Shown here: one piece after another, positions 24,849-33,872 of the stretch
How the letters are laid out: every line of letters begins with the position of its first letter
Position numbering within the stretch: the first letter of the stretch is position 1
NCBI RefSeq assembly: GCF_025421775.1
Contig: NZ_JAOEFX010000007.1
Coordinates: 62,001 to 126,000 of the forward strand
Direction: 5' to 3'
Length of the DNA: 64,000 nucleotides
From: Paenarthrobacter aurescens
Lineage (GTDB): Bacteria > Actinomycetota > Actinomycetes > Actinomycetales > Micrococcaceae
Notes under the pieces: model-generated
Databases searched by the model: none
What the model was told of the DNA's origin: nothing
The model's input: only the letters and a program-made list of their open reading frames with translations
Program-made: the position numbers and the translations under genes

Positions 24849-25705
24849 AGGCCGTCGTCGTAATTCCAGTGCTCCTGCCAGCGCCAATCGATAGGTTCGC
24901 TCGACCGCTGGTAGCGGATGTCCGTGGACAAGCGCATGGTGCCGTGCCGGTCCGTGTTGTCCAGCGCCGCATGGACGATGTGCGCAGAGTGGACCACCAC
25001 ATCGCCAACCTCGTAGTCAGTGATGAGCCATCTGGCGTCGCGTTCTTCCGCCAGCGCCGGAAGATCGGCGGTGATTGAGGCGGCCGGCATCTTCAGAGTT
25101 CCCTCACGCTCCTGGGCCATCACCCAGTGGTGGCTGCCCTCGAGGTAAGCCAAGCCACCCCGCTCCCGAGGGCAATCGCCCAACGGTATCCACATGGAGA
25201 GCACGCGATCGCTGCCCTCGCGCAGATAGACAAGATCGTAGTGCGCCTGCGTGGCCGTACCAATCCCGCTTTCACCGGGCTTGGTGTGGCGAATGATTTT
25301 GCGTCGGTGCAGATGGACATCGTCTGCGAGGAACCATTCGAACCAGTCGGCAACGCCCTCTGCTGTGCACAGTGCCTGGTACTCGGGCCCGGGAACGATC
25401 CGGTCAAAGAGTCCGCGGCGCAACGCAGCACGGTCCACGTCGCCCGGCGCCGCAATGCCATCACGGGGATCCGTTCCTGCCGCGTACACGTTGGCTTCGC
25501 CCAGAGATGCAAAGTAGAACCCGCGGAAATCCATCAGGTGGTCCGGATTGAGCTGCCCCTTCAAGTAGAGGTACCCGTCCCTGCGAAGCCTTGACCACAG
25601 GGCGCCGCGATCTCCACGTTCGGAAAGGGGTACCGGTTCCAGCTCGGCGAGGCGGGCCTCCGATTCGTCCAAAACATAGCCATTCGAAGTCAACATGCTG
25701 TCCAC
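24845..25705 (-). CDS. Phytanoyl-CoA dioxygenase (PhyH) family protein
   Basis: The 286-aa protein has the Fe(II)/2-oxoglutarate oxygenase fold. The HxD pair is in AHYDLVYLREG, and the distal histidine is probably in VVVHSAHIVHAALDN, with the 2-oxoglutarate-binding arginine in the later MRLSTDIRYQR. Substrate unknown; relatives near sugar genes hydroxylate diverse small molecules. The first codon is GTG at 25705, with an in-frame ATG at 25696 as the alternative; neither has a strong ribosome site. It is divergent from an AraC regulator gene that probably controls it. Confidence 0.87.
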   Translation of the reverse strand: MDSMLTSNGYVLDESEARLAELEPVPLSERGDRGALWSRLRRDGYLYLKGQLNPDHLMDFRGFYFASLGEANVYAAGTDPRDGIAAPGDVDRAALRRGLFDRIVPGPEYQALCTAEGVADWFEWFLADDVHLHRRKIIRHTKPGESGIGTATQAHYDLVYLREGSDRVLSMWIPLGDCPRERGGLAYLEGSHHWVMAQEREGTLKMPAASITADLPALAEERDARWLITDYEVGDVVVHSAHIVHAALDNTDRHGTMRLSTDIRYQRSSEPIDWRWQEHWNYDDGL

Positions 25706-25807
25706 TGTGGCAGTGCCGGGCAGTGAAGTGAATGGACTCAGGTTTGCAGATACTTGGACTTTTGTGTGGCTTGTTTTGCCCTTCGGGTACGGGCAGCATG
25801 GGAGCCT

Positions 25808-26653
25808 ATGGACAATTGGTCAAGCTACCGGCACCCGGCACTCCCCCTTCGTGACCTTGGCCTTGCTTGTCTGGGTGCCGGGGAACAAAGTGGCCTGTTA
25901 CCGTCCTTTGCCGGCCGGACCCTCAGCAGCCACGGCATCGTCCTGGTGTCCGAAGGTTCGGGCCATTTTTCTGTTGACGGTAGGAGATTCGAGGTCCGCG
26001 CTCCCGCGATCATGTGGCTTTTTCCGGGTGTGAGCCATGGGTACGGACCTGAGCCTGCGGGGTGGAATGAACACTGGCTGTTGTTCACCGGACCTATGGC
26101 GAGAGCGTTTGAAGAGTTGGGGTGCTACGCCCGCGACTCCCCATTGCTGCAGCTTGATGGTTCGTCAGAGCAGGACCTGATGGAATCACTTGGACTTTTT
26201 CCAGCCCTGCGTGCGGCTCTCTCGGTGGGCGGTCACCACTCGGACTTGGATGCTTCACTACTCTGCCAGCGGGTACTCGTCGAAGCCGGCAAGCACCGTA
26301 ACCATGGCGCCAGCGGGTCCCCCCGAGATGAAGAGAAACTGCTCACCAGGCTTCATGAGATGGCCCATCTCCCGCTCAGCTTGCCGCAACTGGCTGCTTC
26401 ATTGAACGTGACCGCCTCCGAACTTCGGCACGCGGTCCAGACGGCCACGGGCGTGGGGCCGAAAGAGCTGGTGATCCAGCTCCGGATGTCGCGTGCCCAA
26501 TCGCTCTTGGCGGACACTGACCTGCCGGTCCAACGCGTCGCCACGCTCACCGGATACGACGATCCCGCCTACTTCAGCCGGCTCTTCACAAAGAAGACGG
26601 GCTTTTCTCCGACCCAATTCCGCCGCGATCATCACCGGAAAAGTCGGCACTGA
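25808..26653 (+). CDS. AraC family transcriptional regulator
   Basis: The 281-aa protein (from the ATG at 25808, after GGGAGCCT) has an N-terminal cupin-like ligand domain (GHFSVDGRRFEVRAPAIMWL, then FPGVSHGYGPEPAGW) and a C-terminal double helix-turn-helix with the AraC signature: LPVQRVATLTGYDDPAYFSR and FTKKTGFSPTQFRRD. It lies 102 bp from the divergent phyH gene and probably activates it. An upstream in-frame start at 25754 would add an unrelated 18-residue extension and lacks a ribosome site. Confidence 0.88.
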   Translation: MDNWSSYRHPALPLRDLGLACLGAGEQSGLLPSFAGRTLSSHGIVLVSEGSGHFSVDGRRFEVRAPAIMWLFPGVSHGYGPEPAGWNEHWLLFTGPMARAFEELGCYARDSPLLQLDGSSEQDLMESLGLFPALRAALSVGGHHSDLDASLLCQRVLVEAGKHRNHGASGSPRDEEKLLTRLHEMAHLPLSLPQLAASLNVTASELRHAVQTATGVGPKELVIQLRMSRAQSLLADTDLPVQRVATLTGYDDPAYFSRLFTKKTGFSPTQFRRDHHRKSRH

Positions 26654-26660
26654 CCTCCAG

Positions 26661-26686
26661 TCTTCGAATGTCTGAAAATGTTCGAA
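26661..26686. promoter_or_regulatory. DeoR-type operator boxes upstream of beta-propeller gene 1
   Basis: TCTTCGAA (26661-26668), TGTCTGAA (26669-26676) and TGTTCGAA (26679-26686) are tandem variants of the TGTTYGAA box, the last two exactly 10 bp apart as in the region before 54384. They lie about 130 bp before the start of the Tat-exported protein. Confidence 0.6.
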
Positions 26687-26813
26687 TCATGGATTTCCCA
26701 GCCCCTGCCTGAAACCCTGAGTGCAGTGCACAGGACGCCTCCGGAACGTCCCGGACGGCACCACACCACCCCACGATAAATGCCCCACGGGATACTCAAT
26801 GAGGAGATCTTCC

Positions 26814-28829
26814 ATGTCCACATTTGCCATCAATCGTCGTCAATTGCTGCAGACCGGGGGCATCGGCGGACTCGCCGTAGCACTGTCAGCAATGTCCTCC
26901 GGCGCAGCCCACGCCGCACCACAAAGGCAGACCGCTGGTGGTCCGCAAATCACCGATCTGGGACCCGCCGTCGTGCAGTTTTCCCTGATGAGCTCGCTGC
27001 TGGTGGGCGACACCGTCTACATCGGTTCCCGCAACCTCAACCCTGTGCGGATCATCGGCTTCCACCTCCCCACGCGCACCATCACTTCAAGGACAGACCT
27101 CGGCTCCGGGTACAGCATCCAAGCCCTGGCTGCTGACTCCACCGGCCGCTACCTCTATGCGGGCGTGCTGCGCGAGGGCGTCGACGGGAAGCCCAACCTC
27201 TACCGCTGGGACCTCAGCACACCGAATGCCCCGGCAGTGGGTGTCGGCGAAACTGGAGATCGGGACATCCGGGCTTTGGCTGTAGCGCCGGACGGCAAGG
27301 TCTACGTTGCCGGTGGCGGGTTGACCACCAACGCACCGTCCCTGTGGGAATACGATCCCGCAACGAATGTCATGACCAGTTGGGGTGTCCCGGACCCTGG
27401 AGCCACCATTGCCCAGGCTGTGGCTGCCACTGCCAGCCACGTGTATTTCGGCACGGGCAGCACGCTGGGAGGCGGCAACGGTTCCAGCCCGGCCCGCCTC
27501 TTTGCGTTCGATCGGACAACGAAGACCTCCACGAACATCCTTCCGGCAGAAGTAGCGACTGGTGTCTCTGTCACGTCCCTCAGCGTGCTGAATGGGCAGC
27601 TGGGAGTAGGGGTCAAGGGACCGGGAAAGTCCGTTCTGATCAATCTGGCCGACCACTCCAAATACACGATCATTGCCAAGACCGGCGTGATGTTCAGGCA
27701 GTTGGGCAACGACGTTTTCTTCGTCAAGGAACCTGGCGTCTGGTCCTACAACATGCTCAGCAAGAAGATCACCCAAATCCTCACGGAGGATGTTGGCGCC
27801 ATGTGGGGCTTGGACGTCTACGGCAACAAGGCACTGACGGTCTCCTCCTACGACGTCATTGAAGTCGATCCTGTAGCGAAGACCGCCGTCAAACACGACC
27901 TCACGCAGGCCGGAGCGCCGGGCGGGCCGCAGCTTTGCATGGGCCTCGCGGCGGGCGCCGGGAACGTTTATGTGGGCGGCACAGGAACCATAGCCCGTCA
28001 CCAACTGGCTACCGGGCAGGTGTCCTATCTCCGGGCAACAGGCGAGGCCAAGGATGCCGTGATCGTTGGCGGCATCCTCTACACGGGCCAGTACAACTCC
28101 CGGGGCATCTACGCCTACGATCCCTCTACCGGGCAACTCCCCTATCAAGTGGCTGCCCTTCCTGCCGGGCAAAACCGCCCCCTGGATGTCTGCTGGGACG
28201 CCGTTAACGGTTTGGTCATTGCCGGCGCGCAGAACGATACCGGCGGTGGCGGCTGTTTCGCCGCATACAACCCGGTGACAACGCAGGTCATCACCAAGGT
28301 CAATCCAATCGATGCCCTCCAGATGGTCCGGGCCGTGGCCACAAAGGACGGCGTGGCCTACCTCGGCGGGGACAACATCTACGCCACCGGCCCCCGGAGC
28401 ACTGTGGTGGCTTGGGACCCGGTGGCCAACCAGGAGCTGTGGCGGCTGGATCCCGGACAGCCCCAAGGGATCGCCGCAATGGCCATCCACGGCAAGTACC
28501 TCTACGGGATGTCCCGCAAGGCCGCGGGCTTGTTCGTCATTGACCTCGACACCCGCCAAGTGGTTCACCGGGGCGACCTGAGCAGCGTCTGCACTGACTT
28601 CGGCGCCCTCCAGGTCAGCCGCGGGATTGTCTACGGGGTCTCAGACACAACGGTGTTCCGCATCGACCCGATCACATTTGCGGTGTCGGTTGTTGCGGCG
28701 GACATCAACGGCGGCTGGTACAGCGGCCCCCACATCACAGCCGACGAGGACGGCTTCCTGTACACGTTGCGGGGACCCAACCTCGTGCGGATTGACGATC
28801 AGCAGGCGATGCAAACCATGCGGCGCTAG
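26814..28829 (+). CDS. Tat-exported beta-propeller-like protein 1
   Basis: The 671-aa precursor has a twin-arginine signal (NRRQLLQTGGIGGLAVALSA then GAAHA), followed by many repeats of strand-rich blades such as VGDTVYIGSRNLNPVRIIGF and RYLYAGVLREGVDGKPNLYRWD, with recurring YVGGTGTIARH- and LYTGQYNSRGIYAYD-like turns. It resembles PQQ/YVTN-type beta-propellers but carries no enzyme motif that I recognise. It is paralogous to the protein at 52074-54095 along its whole length. The ATG follows GAGGAGATCTTCC. Tandem TGTTYGAA-type boxes upstream link it to the module C regulator. Role unknown; binding or cleaving a polysaccharide outside the cell is a guess. Confidence 0.82.
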   Translation: MSTFAINRRQLLQTGGIGGLAVALSAMSSGAAHAAPQRQTAGGPQITDLGPAVVQFSLMSSLLVGDTVYIGSRNLNPVRIIGFHLPTRTITSRTDLGSGYSIQALAADSTGRYLYAGVLREGVDGKPNLYRWDLSTPNAPAVGVGETGDRDIRALAVAPDGKVYVAGGGLTTNAPSLWEYDPATNVMTSWGVPDPGATIAQAVAATASHVYFGTGSTLGGGNGSSPARLFAFDRTTKTSTNILPAEVATGVSVTSLSVLNGQLGVGVKGPGKSVLINLADHSKYTIIAKTGVMFRQLGNDVFFVKEPGVWSYNMLSKKITQILTEDVGAMWGLDVYGNKALTVSSYDVIEVDPVAKTAVKHDLTQAGAPGGPQLCMGLAAGAGNVYVGGTGTIARHQLATGQVSYLRATGEAKDAVIVGGILYTGQYNSRGIYAYDPSTGQLPYQVAALPAGQNRPLDVCWDAVNGLVIAGAQNDTGGGGCFAAYNPVTTQVITKVNPIDALQMVRAVATKDGVAYLGGDNIYATGPRSTVVAWDPVANQELWRLDPGQPQGIAAMAIHGKYLYGMSRKAAGLFVIDLDTRQVVHRGDLSSVCTDFGALQVSRGIVYGVSDTTVFRIDPITFAVSVVAADINGGWYSGPHITADEDGFLYTLRGPNLVRIDDQQAMQTMRR

Positions 28830-28840
28830 GAGGAATCCAC

Positions 28841-28888
28841 GTAGCAGCAGATGCCGTTTTGAGCCCCCAAAACGGCATCTGCTGCTAC
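28841..28888. repeat. Palindromic repeat copy 1 (perfect 20-bp arms)
   Basis: Arms at 28841-28860 and 28869-28888 are exact complements with the loop GAGCCCCC. The outer motif GTAGCAGCAGATG and the GAGCCC loop recur at 36608-36663 and 63301-63358. The right arm contains the stop codon of the ROK gene (28885-28887). Confidence 0.85.
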
Positions 28889-30021
28889 CCGGTTGGGCTG
28901 GCCGTGAACAAGCCCGCCAGCACGGAGCACGCAGCACCCCGTGCCAGCGCAACGGGATCTGCAATTGCTGCATCAAACAAGGGAGGCGGAGTGTTCGCGT
29001 GGAGGTACTGACTCAAGAACGCGCGCTTGGTCTGCTCGGCAAATGTCCCCAGAACCGCTTCGGGCGCGAAGCCCACCACCACCTGTTCCGGGCCCAGCAC
29101 TTTGGCGGCGTTCGCCATCCCGATGCCCAGGTGCCCGGCTGCGTCGGCAATCAGGCTGGAATCGACGTCGGGGTCCAGGCCCCGGTCCTGGCCATTTCGC
29201 GCCAACTCCTGCTGCATGCCCCACAAGCTGCCGCGGGTTTCACAACAATCCTCGGCGCCGCAGTGGCAGGGCCTGGCTGGTCCGGGTCCGGTAATGGCAC
29301 GCGAATGGGCGAAGCCACCTGCGGCGCCGTTGAAGCCGCGTTGGATACGGCCTTCAACCACGACGGCGGCCCCCAGGCTGGTGCCGACGCTGAAGATGAG
29401 CATCTCGCGGCCCTTGAACACGTCGTCGAACAGCAGGCCGCGCGCGTAGGCGTTGACCAAGCTGTCGATGACCACCGGCTGGTCTGCAGCTTCTTCAAGG
29501 AGAACCTGGAATTTGACGTCGGCCCAACCCATCGCCCCGCTGTGCCGCACCAGGCCACCGGCTTGATCCACCACACCGGAAACAGCCGCGCCCACCCCAA
29601 TAAGCCTGGACTCCATTTGCCCGGCTGCGGATCGAACAGCCCGGGCAGCGGCCGCGGCCGCCTCGCCAGGCTCGGTGGATGCCAACGGCTCGCTGTGCGT
29701 AGAGACCACGTCACCGCGCAAATCGACCACGACGGCGTGCGCTTCCGTGGCGGACAGCCTCACCCCAGCCGCGAAAACGCCTTCGCGGCCGAGCTCAAGC
29801 AGGCGTGCCGGCCTGCCGCCCGTGCTGGGCGCAATCTCGGTCTCAACCAACAGTCCGGATTGGATGAGTTTGCCGGTAATCCCCGTGACGCTGGCTGCGC
29901 TCAACCCTGTTTGAACCGTGATTTTGGCGCGCGACACCGGCGCCTGTGTCCGGACAATGTCCAGCACCAAGGCCTCATTGATCTCGCGGATCAGGGCCTT
30001 GCTGCCTGCGCGTGGCTTCAT
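28885..30021 (-). CDS. ROK family transcriptional repressor
   Basis: The 378-aa protein has an N-terminal winged helix (LVLDIVRTQAPVSRAKITVQ, TGLSAASVTGITGKLIQ) and a ROK sugar-sensing domain with the zinc motif CHCGAEDCCE, close to the usual CxCGxxGCxE. This is the NagC/Mlc/XylR layout: a sugar-responsive repressor. It is divergent from the hydroxyacid dehydrogenase-sulfatase-ABC operon and is the likely regulator of that operon. The ATG at 30021 follows CAGGAGCCACCAGCA; longer in-frame starts run into the divergent promoter. Its stop codon lies in a palindromic repeat. Confidence 0.88.
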   Translation of the reverse strand: MKPRAGSKALIREINEALVLDIVRTQAPVSRAKITVQTGLSAASVTGITGKLIQSGLLVETEIAPSTGGRPARLLELGREGVFAAGVRLSATEAHAVVVDLRGDVVSTHSEPLASTEPGEAAAAAARAVRSAAGQMESRLIGVGAAVSGVVDQAGGLVRHSGAMGWADVKFQVLLEEAADQPVVIDSLVNAYARGLLFDDVFKGREMLIFSVGTSLGAAVVVEGRIQRGFNGAAGGFAHSRAITGPGPARPCHCGAEDCCETRGSLWGMQQELARNGQDRGLDPDVDSSLIADAAGHLGIGMANAAKVLGPEQVVVGFAPEAVLGTFAEQTKRAFLSQYLHANTPPPLFDAAIADPVALARGAACSVLAGLFTASPTG

Positions 30022-30100
30022 TGCTGGTGGCTCCTGTTGTCGCGTCGCATGGGATCTCCCCCATTCTGGCATCCGCAGTCCGGATGCCTTCACACTCTCC

Positions 30101-30106
30101 ATTGTA
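30101..30106 (-). promoter_or_regulatory. Probable -10 of the ROK repressor gene
   Basis: On the minus strand TACAAT reads from 30106 to 30101, about 80 bp before the ROK start; a weak TTTTGT lies 16 bp upstream of it as a -35 candidate. Confidence 0.4.
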
Positions 30107-30119
30107 CTTACTTTAGTCA

Positions 30120-30148
30120 TTGACAAAAGATATTGAAACTGGCAATCT
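30120..30148 (+). promoter_or_regulatory. Probable promoter of the module B operon
   Basis: A consensus -35 TTGACA (30120-30125) is followed after 17 bp by CAATCT (30143-30148). The predicted start of transcription falls at or next to the ATG at 30156, so the message may be leaderless, which would explain the absence of a ribosome site there. Confidence 0.45.
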
Positions 30149-30155
30149 CGGTCCC

Positions 30156-31202
30156 ATGAACAACAACAAAGGCGTTGCATCGACATCCTCGCCACCCACA
30201 GCAACCCGGCTGCAGATCCTGCTGAGCATCCCGGATGCGGAACGGGCGGCCTTCATCTCCCCCGAAACCCGCGCCGCCCTGGACGGACTCGGCGAGGTCA
30301 CCGAAGTCGCCCCCGCCGAACTTCAGTCATTGGGTGCTTTCTCCGCCGCTGCCGCAGACAAGGACGCGTTCATCACCGCCTGGGGTTTCCCCCGCCTCGA
30401 CGCCGAACACCTGGCGGCGGCGCCGAACCTCAAGTGCGTCGTCCACGCCGCCTCATCACTGCACGCCCTGGTCAGCGAAGACTTCTGGGCCGCAGGCATT
30501 CCCATCTCCCAAGCCGGCGCAGCCATGGCACCGGCCGTCGCGGAACTCTCGCTCACCTTCACGCTGAACCTGCTGCGTCGCGTGCACCGGCTCGATCACG
30601 GCCTCCGTTCCGGAGCCAACTGGGACGACGCCCGCAACGTCCAACGCGCCCGTGAAATCTCCGGTGCCCGCATTGGAGTCGTTGGAGCGTCACGGACAGG
30701 CCGCCGCTACATCGAGGCCTGCCGGGCACTCGGCGCGAAAGTATCCGTCTTCGACCCGTACATCCCCACGGGAGATTCCCTCGAAGCCAGCTCCGCCACT
30801 TTGGATGACCTCATGGCCCACAGCGATGTCGTCGCTGTCCATGCTCCGGCCACCCCCGAAACCGCAGGGCTCATCGGTGCCGCCGAACTCGCCTTGCTCC
30901 CGGACGGGGCCGCGTTCGTGAACACGGCCCGTTCCACCATCGTGGACATGGAAGCCCTCTACAAAGAGGTGCACTCGGGCCGGATTGATGCTGCGTTGGA
31001 CGTCTTCGACGAAGAACCCCTGCCGGCAAGTGATCCCTGGCGCTCCCTGCCAAACGTGCTCCTTACTCCCCACCTCGGCGGAGCCACCGTCGACTCGAGG
31101 CGCAGGGCCGGCGGGATCGTGGTTGATGAACTCCGCCGCTTCATCGGCGGCCAGCCCATGGAACACGCCCTCACCCGCGCCGACCTCGAAAGGATGGGCT
31201 GA
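30156..31202 (+). CDS. D-isomer-specific 2-hydroxyacid dehydrogenase family (module B)
   Basis: The 348-aa protein is the second of three paralogues. The nucleotide loop is GASRTG, again with serine replacing the middle glycine of GxGxxG. The catalytic-type residues are in NTARSTIVDME (Arg), LDVFDEEPLP (Glu) and TPHLGGATVD (His). It starts the operon with a sulfatase, an importer and amino-sugar enzymes. The start at 30156 is chosen because the earlier in-frame TTG at 30120 is the first half of a consensus -35 box. Substrate unknown. Confidence 0.83.
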   Translation: MNNNKGVASTSSPPTATRLQILLSIPDAERAAFISPETRAALDGLGEVTEVAPAELQSLGAFSAAAADKDAFITAWGFPRLDAEHLAAAPNLKCVVHAASSLHALVSEDFWAAGIPISQAGAAMAPAVAELSLTFTLNLLRRVHRLDHGLRSGANWDDARNVQRAREISGARIGVVGASRTGRRYIEACRALGAKVSVFDPYIPTGDSLEASSATLDDLMAHSDVVAVHAPATPETAGLIGAAELALLPDGAAFVNTARSTIVDMEALYKEVHSGRIDAALDVFDEEPLPASDPWRSLPNVLLTPHLGGATVDSRRRAGGIVVDELRRFIGGQPMEHALTRADLERMG

Positions 31203-31204
31203 AC

Positions 31205-32551
31205 GTGCAAAACATCCTCCTGATCCACTGTCACGACCTCGGCCGCTTCCTGGGCACGTACGGAGTGGAAACGGTCTCAACCCCGCACTTGGACGCCCTG
31301 GCCGATGAGTCCGTGCTCTTCGAGCAGGCCTTCGCCACCGCTCCCCACTGCAGCCCGGCCCGGGCCTCCTTGTTCACCGGTACGTACCCCCAGACCAATG
31401 GTGTCCTCGGGCTGACGCACGAGCCTTTCAGCTGGGATCTCAAGGAACCGAAAGACCACATTGCCTACAGGCTGAAGTCCGTCGGCTATCAAACCGAGCT
31501 GGTGGGCGTGCACCACGAATCGCGTGTTTTGGCGGACGACGTCGTGGCCGGCAGGCTCGGTTTCGACCACGCCCGTACGGGTGGCGCGCGGGACGTCGTC
31601 GTGGATCGTGCCACCGACGCCTTGCGTCGCCTGTCCGGCAGCGACCGGCCCTTCTACCTGCAGGTCGGCTTCACGGAGCCGCACCGGGTGCCTTCCGAAC
31701 GTGACCGCCCGGGCGTGATGGGATTCCTTGCCGACGGCGTGGAACCGGACGTCTCCCTGGGCCACACCGTTCCAGCCCACTTGGTGGACGACGTCGGCGC
31801 CCGCGAGGAGATAGCCGAGCTCCAGGGCGCCGTGAAACACATGGACGAAGGCGTCGGGAGCATTCTCGCGGAACTCGATTCGCTCGGCCTCCGCGACCAG
31901 ACGCTGGTGCTGTTCACTACCGACCACGGGCTTGCCCTCCCCCGCGCAAAGTGCACCCTGTACGACGCCGGACTCGGCGTTGCGCTGATGCTCCGCCATC
32001 CGGGGAACCCCCTGTGGTCCGGGCGACGGGTGGGGAACATCGTCAGTCACGTGGATGTCCTGCCCACCTTGATGGATCTGGCAGGACTGCCAACTCCGGA
32101 CGGCCTCGCCGGGACCACCCTACGGCCGGCCGTGGAAGCGGGAGATGCTCCGCGAAGCCACTGTTTCAGCCAGTTGAGCCACCACACGTATTACGACCCC
32201 AAACGATCAGTGCGGACATCCACGCACAAACTGATCGTCAACTTCTCCAACGCACCACGCGCCATGGATCCCACACAATCCTGGATTCACCGCAGCCTGC
32301 CCGCAGACCTTGGCGGGCCAACCATCGGTACCAGTCCGGCGCTGGAACTCTACGACCTGACGATGGATCCAGAGGAACTGGACAACATCGCCGGCAATCC
32401 GGAGCAATCGGAGATCCTCAGGGATCTCTCCGCAATCCTCTTCGACTGGATGCGCGAATGCGGCGATCCCCTCCTCACCGCACCCGTAGCAGCCAGCCGC
32501 CACGAGCTCGCGCTCAGCGCAATCCAAGAAGCCACCCTCACCCGAAAGTAG
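31205..32551 (+). CDS. Sulfatase family protein (Cys-type, formylglycine)
   Basis: The 448-aa protein has the type I sulfatase signature CSPAR at residues 49-53 in PHCSPARASLFTGTYP, so Cys49 should be converted to formylglycine by a separate enzyme. Metal ligands are expected in the N-terminal HCHDLG and the later TTDHGLALPRAKCTLYD. There is no signal peptide, so it should act in the cytoplasm after import. The GTG start lies two bases after the dehydrogenase stop. With the downstream ROK kinase and NagB it suggests desulfation of a sulfated amino sugar. A phosphonate monoester hydrolase-like activity is the main alternative. Confidence 0.87.
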   Translation: MQNILLIHCHDLGRFLGTYGVETVSTPHLDALADESVLFEQAFATAPHCSPARASLFTGTYPQTNGVLGLTHEPFSWDLKEPKDHIAYRLKSVGYQTELVGVHHESRVLADDVVAGRLGFDHARTGGARDVVVDRATDALRRLSGSDRPFYLQVGFTEPHRVPSERDRPGVMGFLADGVEPDVSLGHTVPAHLVDDVGAREEIAELQGAVKHMDEGVGSILAELDSLGLRDQTLVLFTTDHGLALPRAKCTLYDAGLGVALMLRHPGNPLWSGRRVGNIVSHVDVLPTLMDLAGLPTPDGLAGTTLRPAVEAGDAPRSHCFSQLSHHTYYDPKRSVRTSTHKLIVNFSNAPRAMDPTQSWIHRSLPADLGGPTIGTSPALELYDLTMDPEELDNIAGNPEQSEILRDLSAILFDWMRECGDPLLTAPVAASRHELALSAIQEATLTRK

Positions 32552-32556
32552 CCACC

Positions 32557-33843
32557 ATGTTCACACGCAAGATGCACCGCGCCGCTTTGGCAACTGCCGC
32601 CGTCGTCACCGCCGCTTTGACGCTCACCGCCTGCGGTTCCACCGGTTCGCCAACGTCCGACGGCGGCCAGGCCACCGGCAAGGTGACGCTCTGGATGTAC
32701 CCGGTCATCAAGGACGAGACCGCCAGCAAGAAGTTCTGGCAGGACACCGAGGCTAGCTTCGAGAAGGCGAACCCTGGAATTGACCTGAGTATCGAACTCC
32801 AGACGTTCGACAAGCGGGACGCCCAGATCTCGGCGGCGCTGGCCGCAGGCTCGGGACCCGACGTCGTGCTCATTACGCCCGACCAAGCAGCCACCTACCG
32901 CAACGTGCGCGGACTGCTGCCGGTGGACAAGGCCGTTGAGCAGGACAAGGACAGCTTCTATCCCGGGACGTTGGAAGCGGCGACGTTCGACAAAGAGGTG
33001 TTCGGCGTTCCCCTGTTCCAGAACATCAACACCACGGCGTACAACACCAAGATCTTTGCGGACGCAGGAGTGCCGCTGCCCAAGACCTGGGACGATCTCC
33101 GCAGCGCGGCGCCGGTCCTGGCGGAAAAGGGCATCGCGGTGATGGACTACGCCGGCAGCCCTGAACAGACGTTGAACCTGTCCTTCTATCCTCTGCTGTG
33201 GCAGGCAGGCGGAACGGTGTTCACCGATGATGCCAAGGACATCGCCTTCGATTCGGAGGCCGGTGTTTCGGCGCTGCAGCTGCTGATGGACCTCAAGAAG
33301 CTCGGCGGACTGCCCGCGGATGCCGCCACCGACGGCCCCAAAGTTGAAGGGGCGCCGATCGCCACCGGCAAGGCAGCAATGCGGGCCACCACCTCGCTGC
33401 CGGAGCTGAAGCAGATGCGCGCCGCCCTCGGCGCCGACAACGTTGCCTTGGGCGCACCCTTGCAGGGCAAGGTCCAGGCGACGTACGGCAACCCCGGATT
33501 GCTCGCGCTGACTTCCATCAACAAGAAGGAAAACCGCGAAGCTGCCTACAAGGTGATGAGCTACCTGAGCTCCGCTGAGTCCCAGAAGGCCCTCAACGCC
33601 GCCGCAGGCAACCTGCCCACACGCAGCGACGCCGCAGCCCTTGGTACGGACGCCGATTCCATCGCCATGGCCGAGGCCCTGAAGTCCGCCAACCCCGGCG
33701 AACCGTCCCCCGTTGCGCGCCAGGTCATGGGCGCCCTCGCGCCGAACATCCAGGCGGCCCTGCGCGGCGATGTCAGCGCAAAGGAAGCCCTTGACCGTGC
33801 TGCCAAAGAAGCCCGCGGCATCCTGCAGCGCTCGGCATCCTGA
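32557..33843 (+). CDS. Sugar ABC transporter substrate-binding lipoprotein (module B)
   Basis: The 428-aa precursor has a lipoprotein signal (AAVVTAALTLTACGS) and then the family 1 solute-binding pattern (GKVTLWMYPVIKDE; PDVVLITPDQAATYRNV; FGVPLFQNINTTAYNTKIFA). It begins five bases after the sulfatase stop and feeds the two permeases that follow. The likely ligand is the sulfated or amino sugar handled by this operon, by inference from neighbours. Confidence 0.92.
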   Translation: MFTRKMHRAALATAAVVTAALTLTACGSTGSPTSDGGQATGKVTLWMYPVIKDETASKKFWQDTEASFEKANPGIDLSIELQTFDKRDAQISAALAAGSGPDVVLITPDQAATYRNVRGLLPVDKAVEQDKDSFYPGTLEAATFDKEVFGVPLFQNINTTAYNTKIFADAGVPLPKTWDDLRSAAPVLAEKGIAVMDYAGSPEQTLNLSFYPLLWQAGGTVFTDDAKDIAFDSEAGVSALQLLMDLKKLGGLPADAATDGPKVEGAPIATGKAAMRATTSLPELKQMRAALGADNVALGAPLQGKVQATYGNPGLLALTSINKKENREAAYKVMSYLSSAESQKALNAAAGNLPTRSDAAALGTDADSIAMAEALKSANPGEPSPVARQVMGALAPNIQAALRGDVSAKEALDRAAKEARGILQRSAS

Positions 33844-33872
33844 GTCCAGCCCCACCACCGATTGGTCACCCC

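Noticed and set aside
27087..28568. A 493-codon minus-strand open frame opposite beta-propeller gene 1
   Set aside because: Same reason: antisense shadow of a high-GC gene whose real frame has a Tat signal and a paralogue.
30120..30122. TTG start for the module B dehydrogenase
   Set aside because: The TTG is the first half of a consensus -35 TTGACA and has no ribosome site; the ATG at 30156 is more credible.
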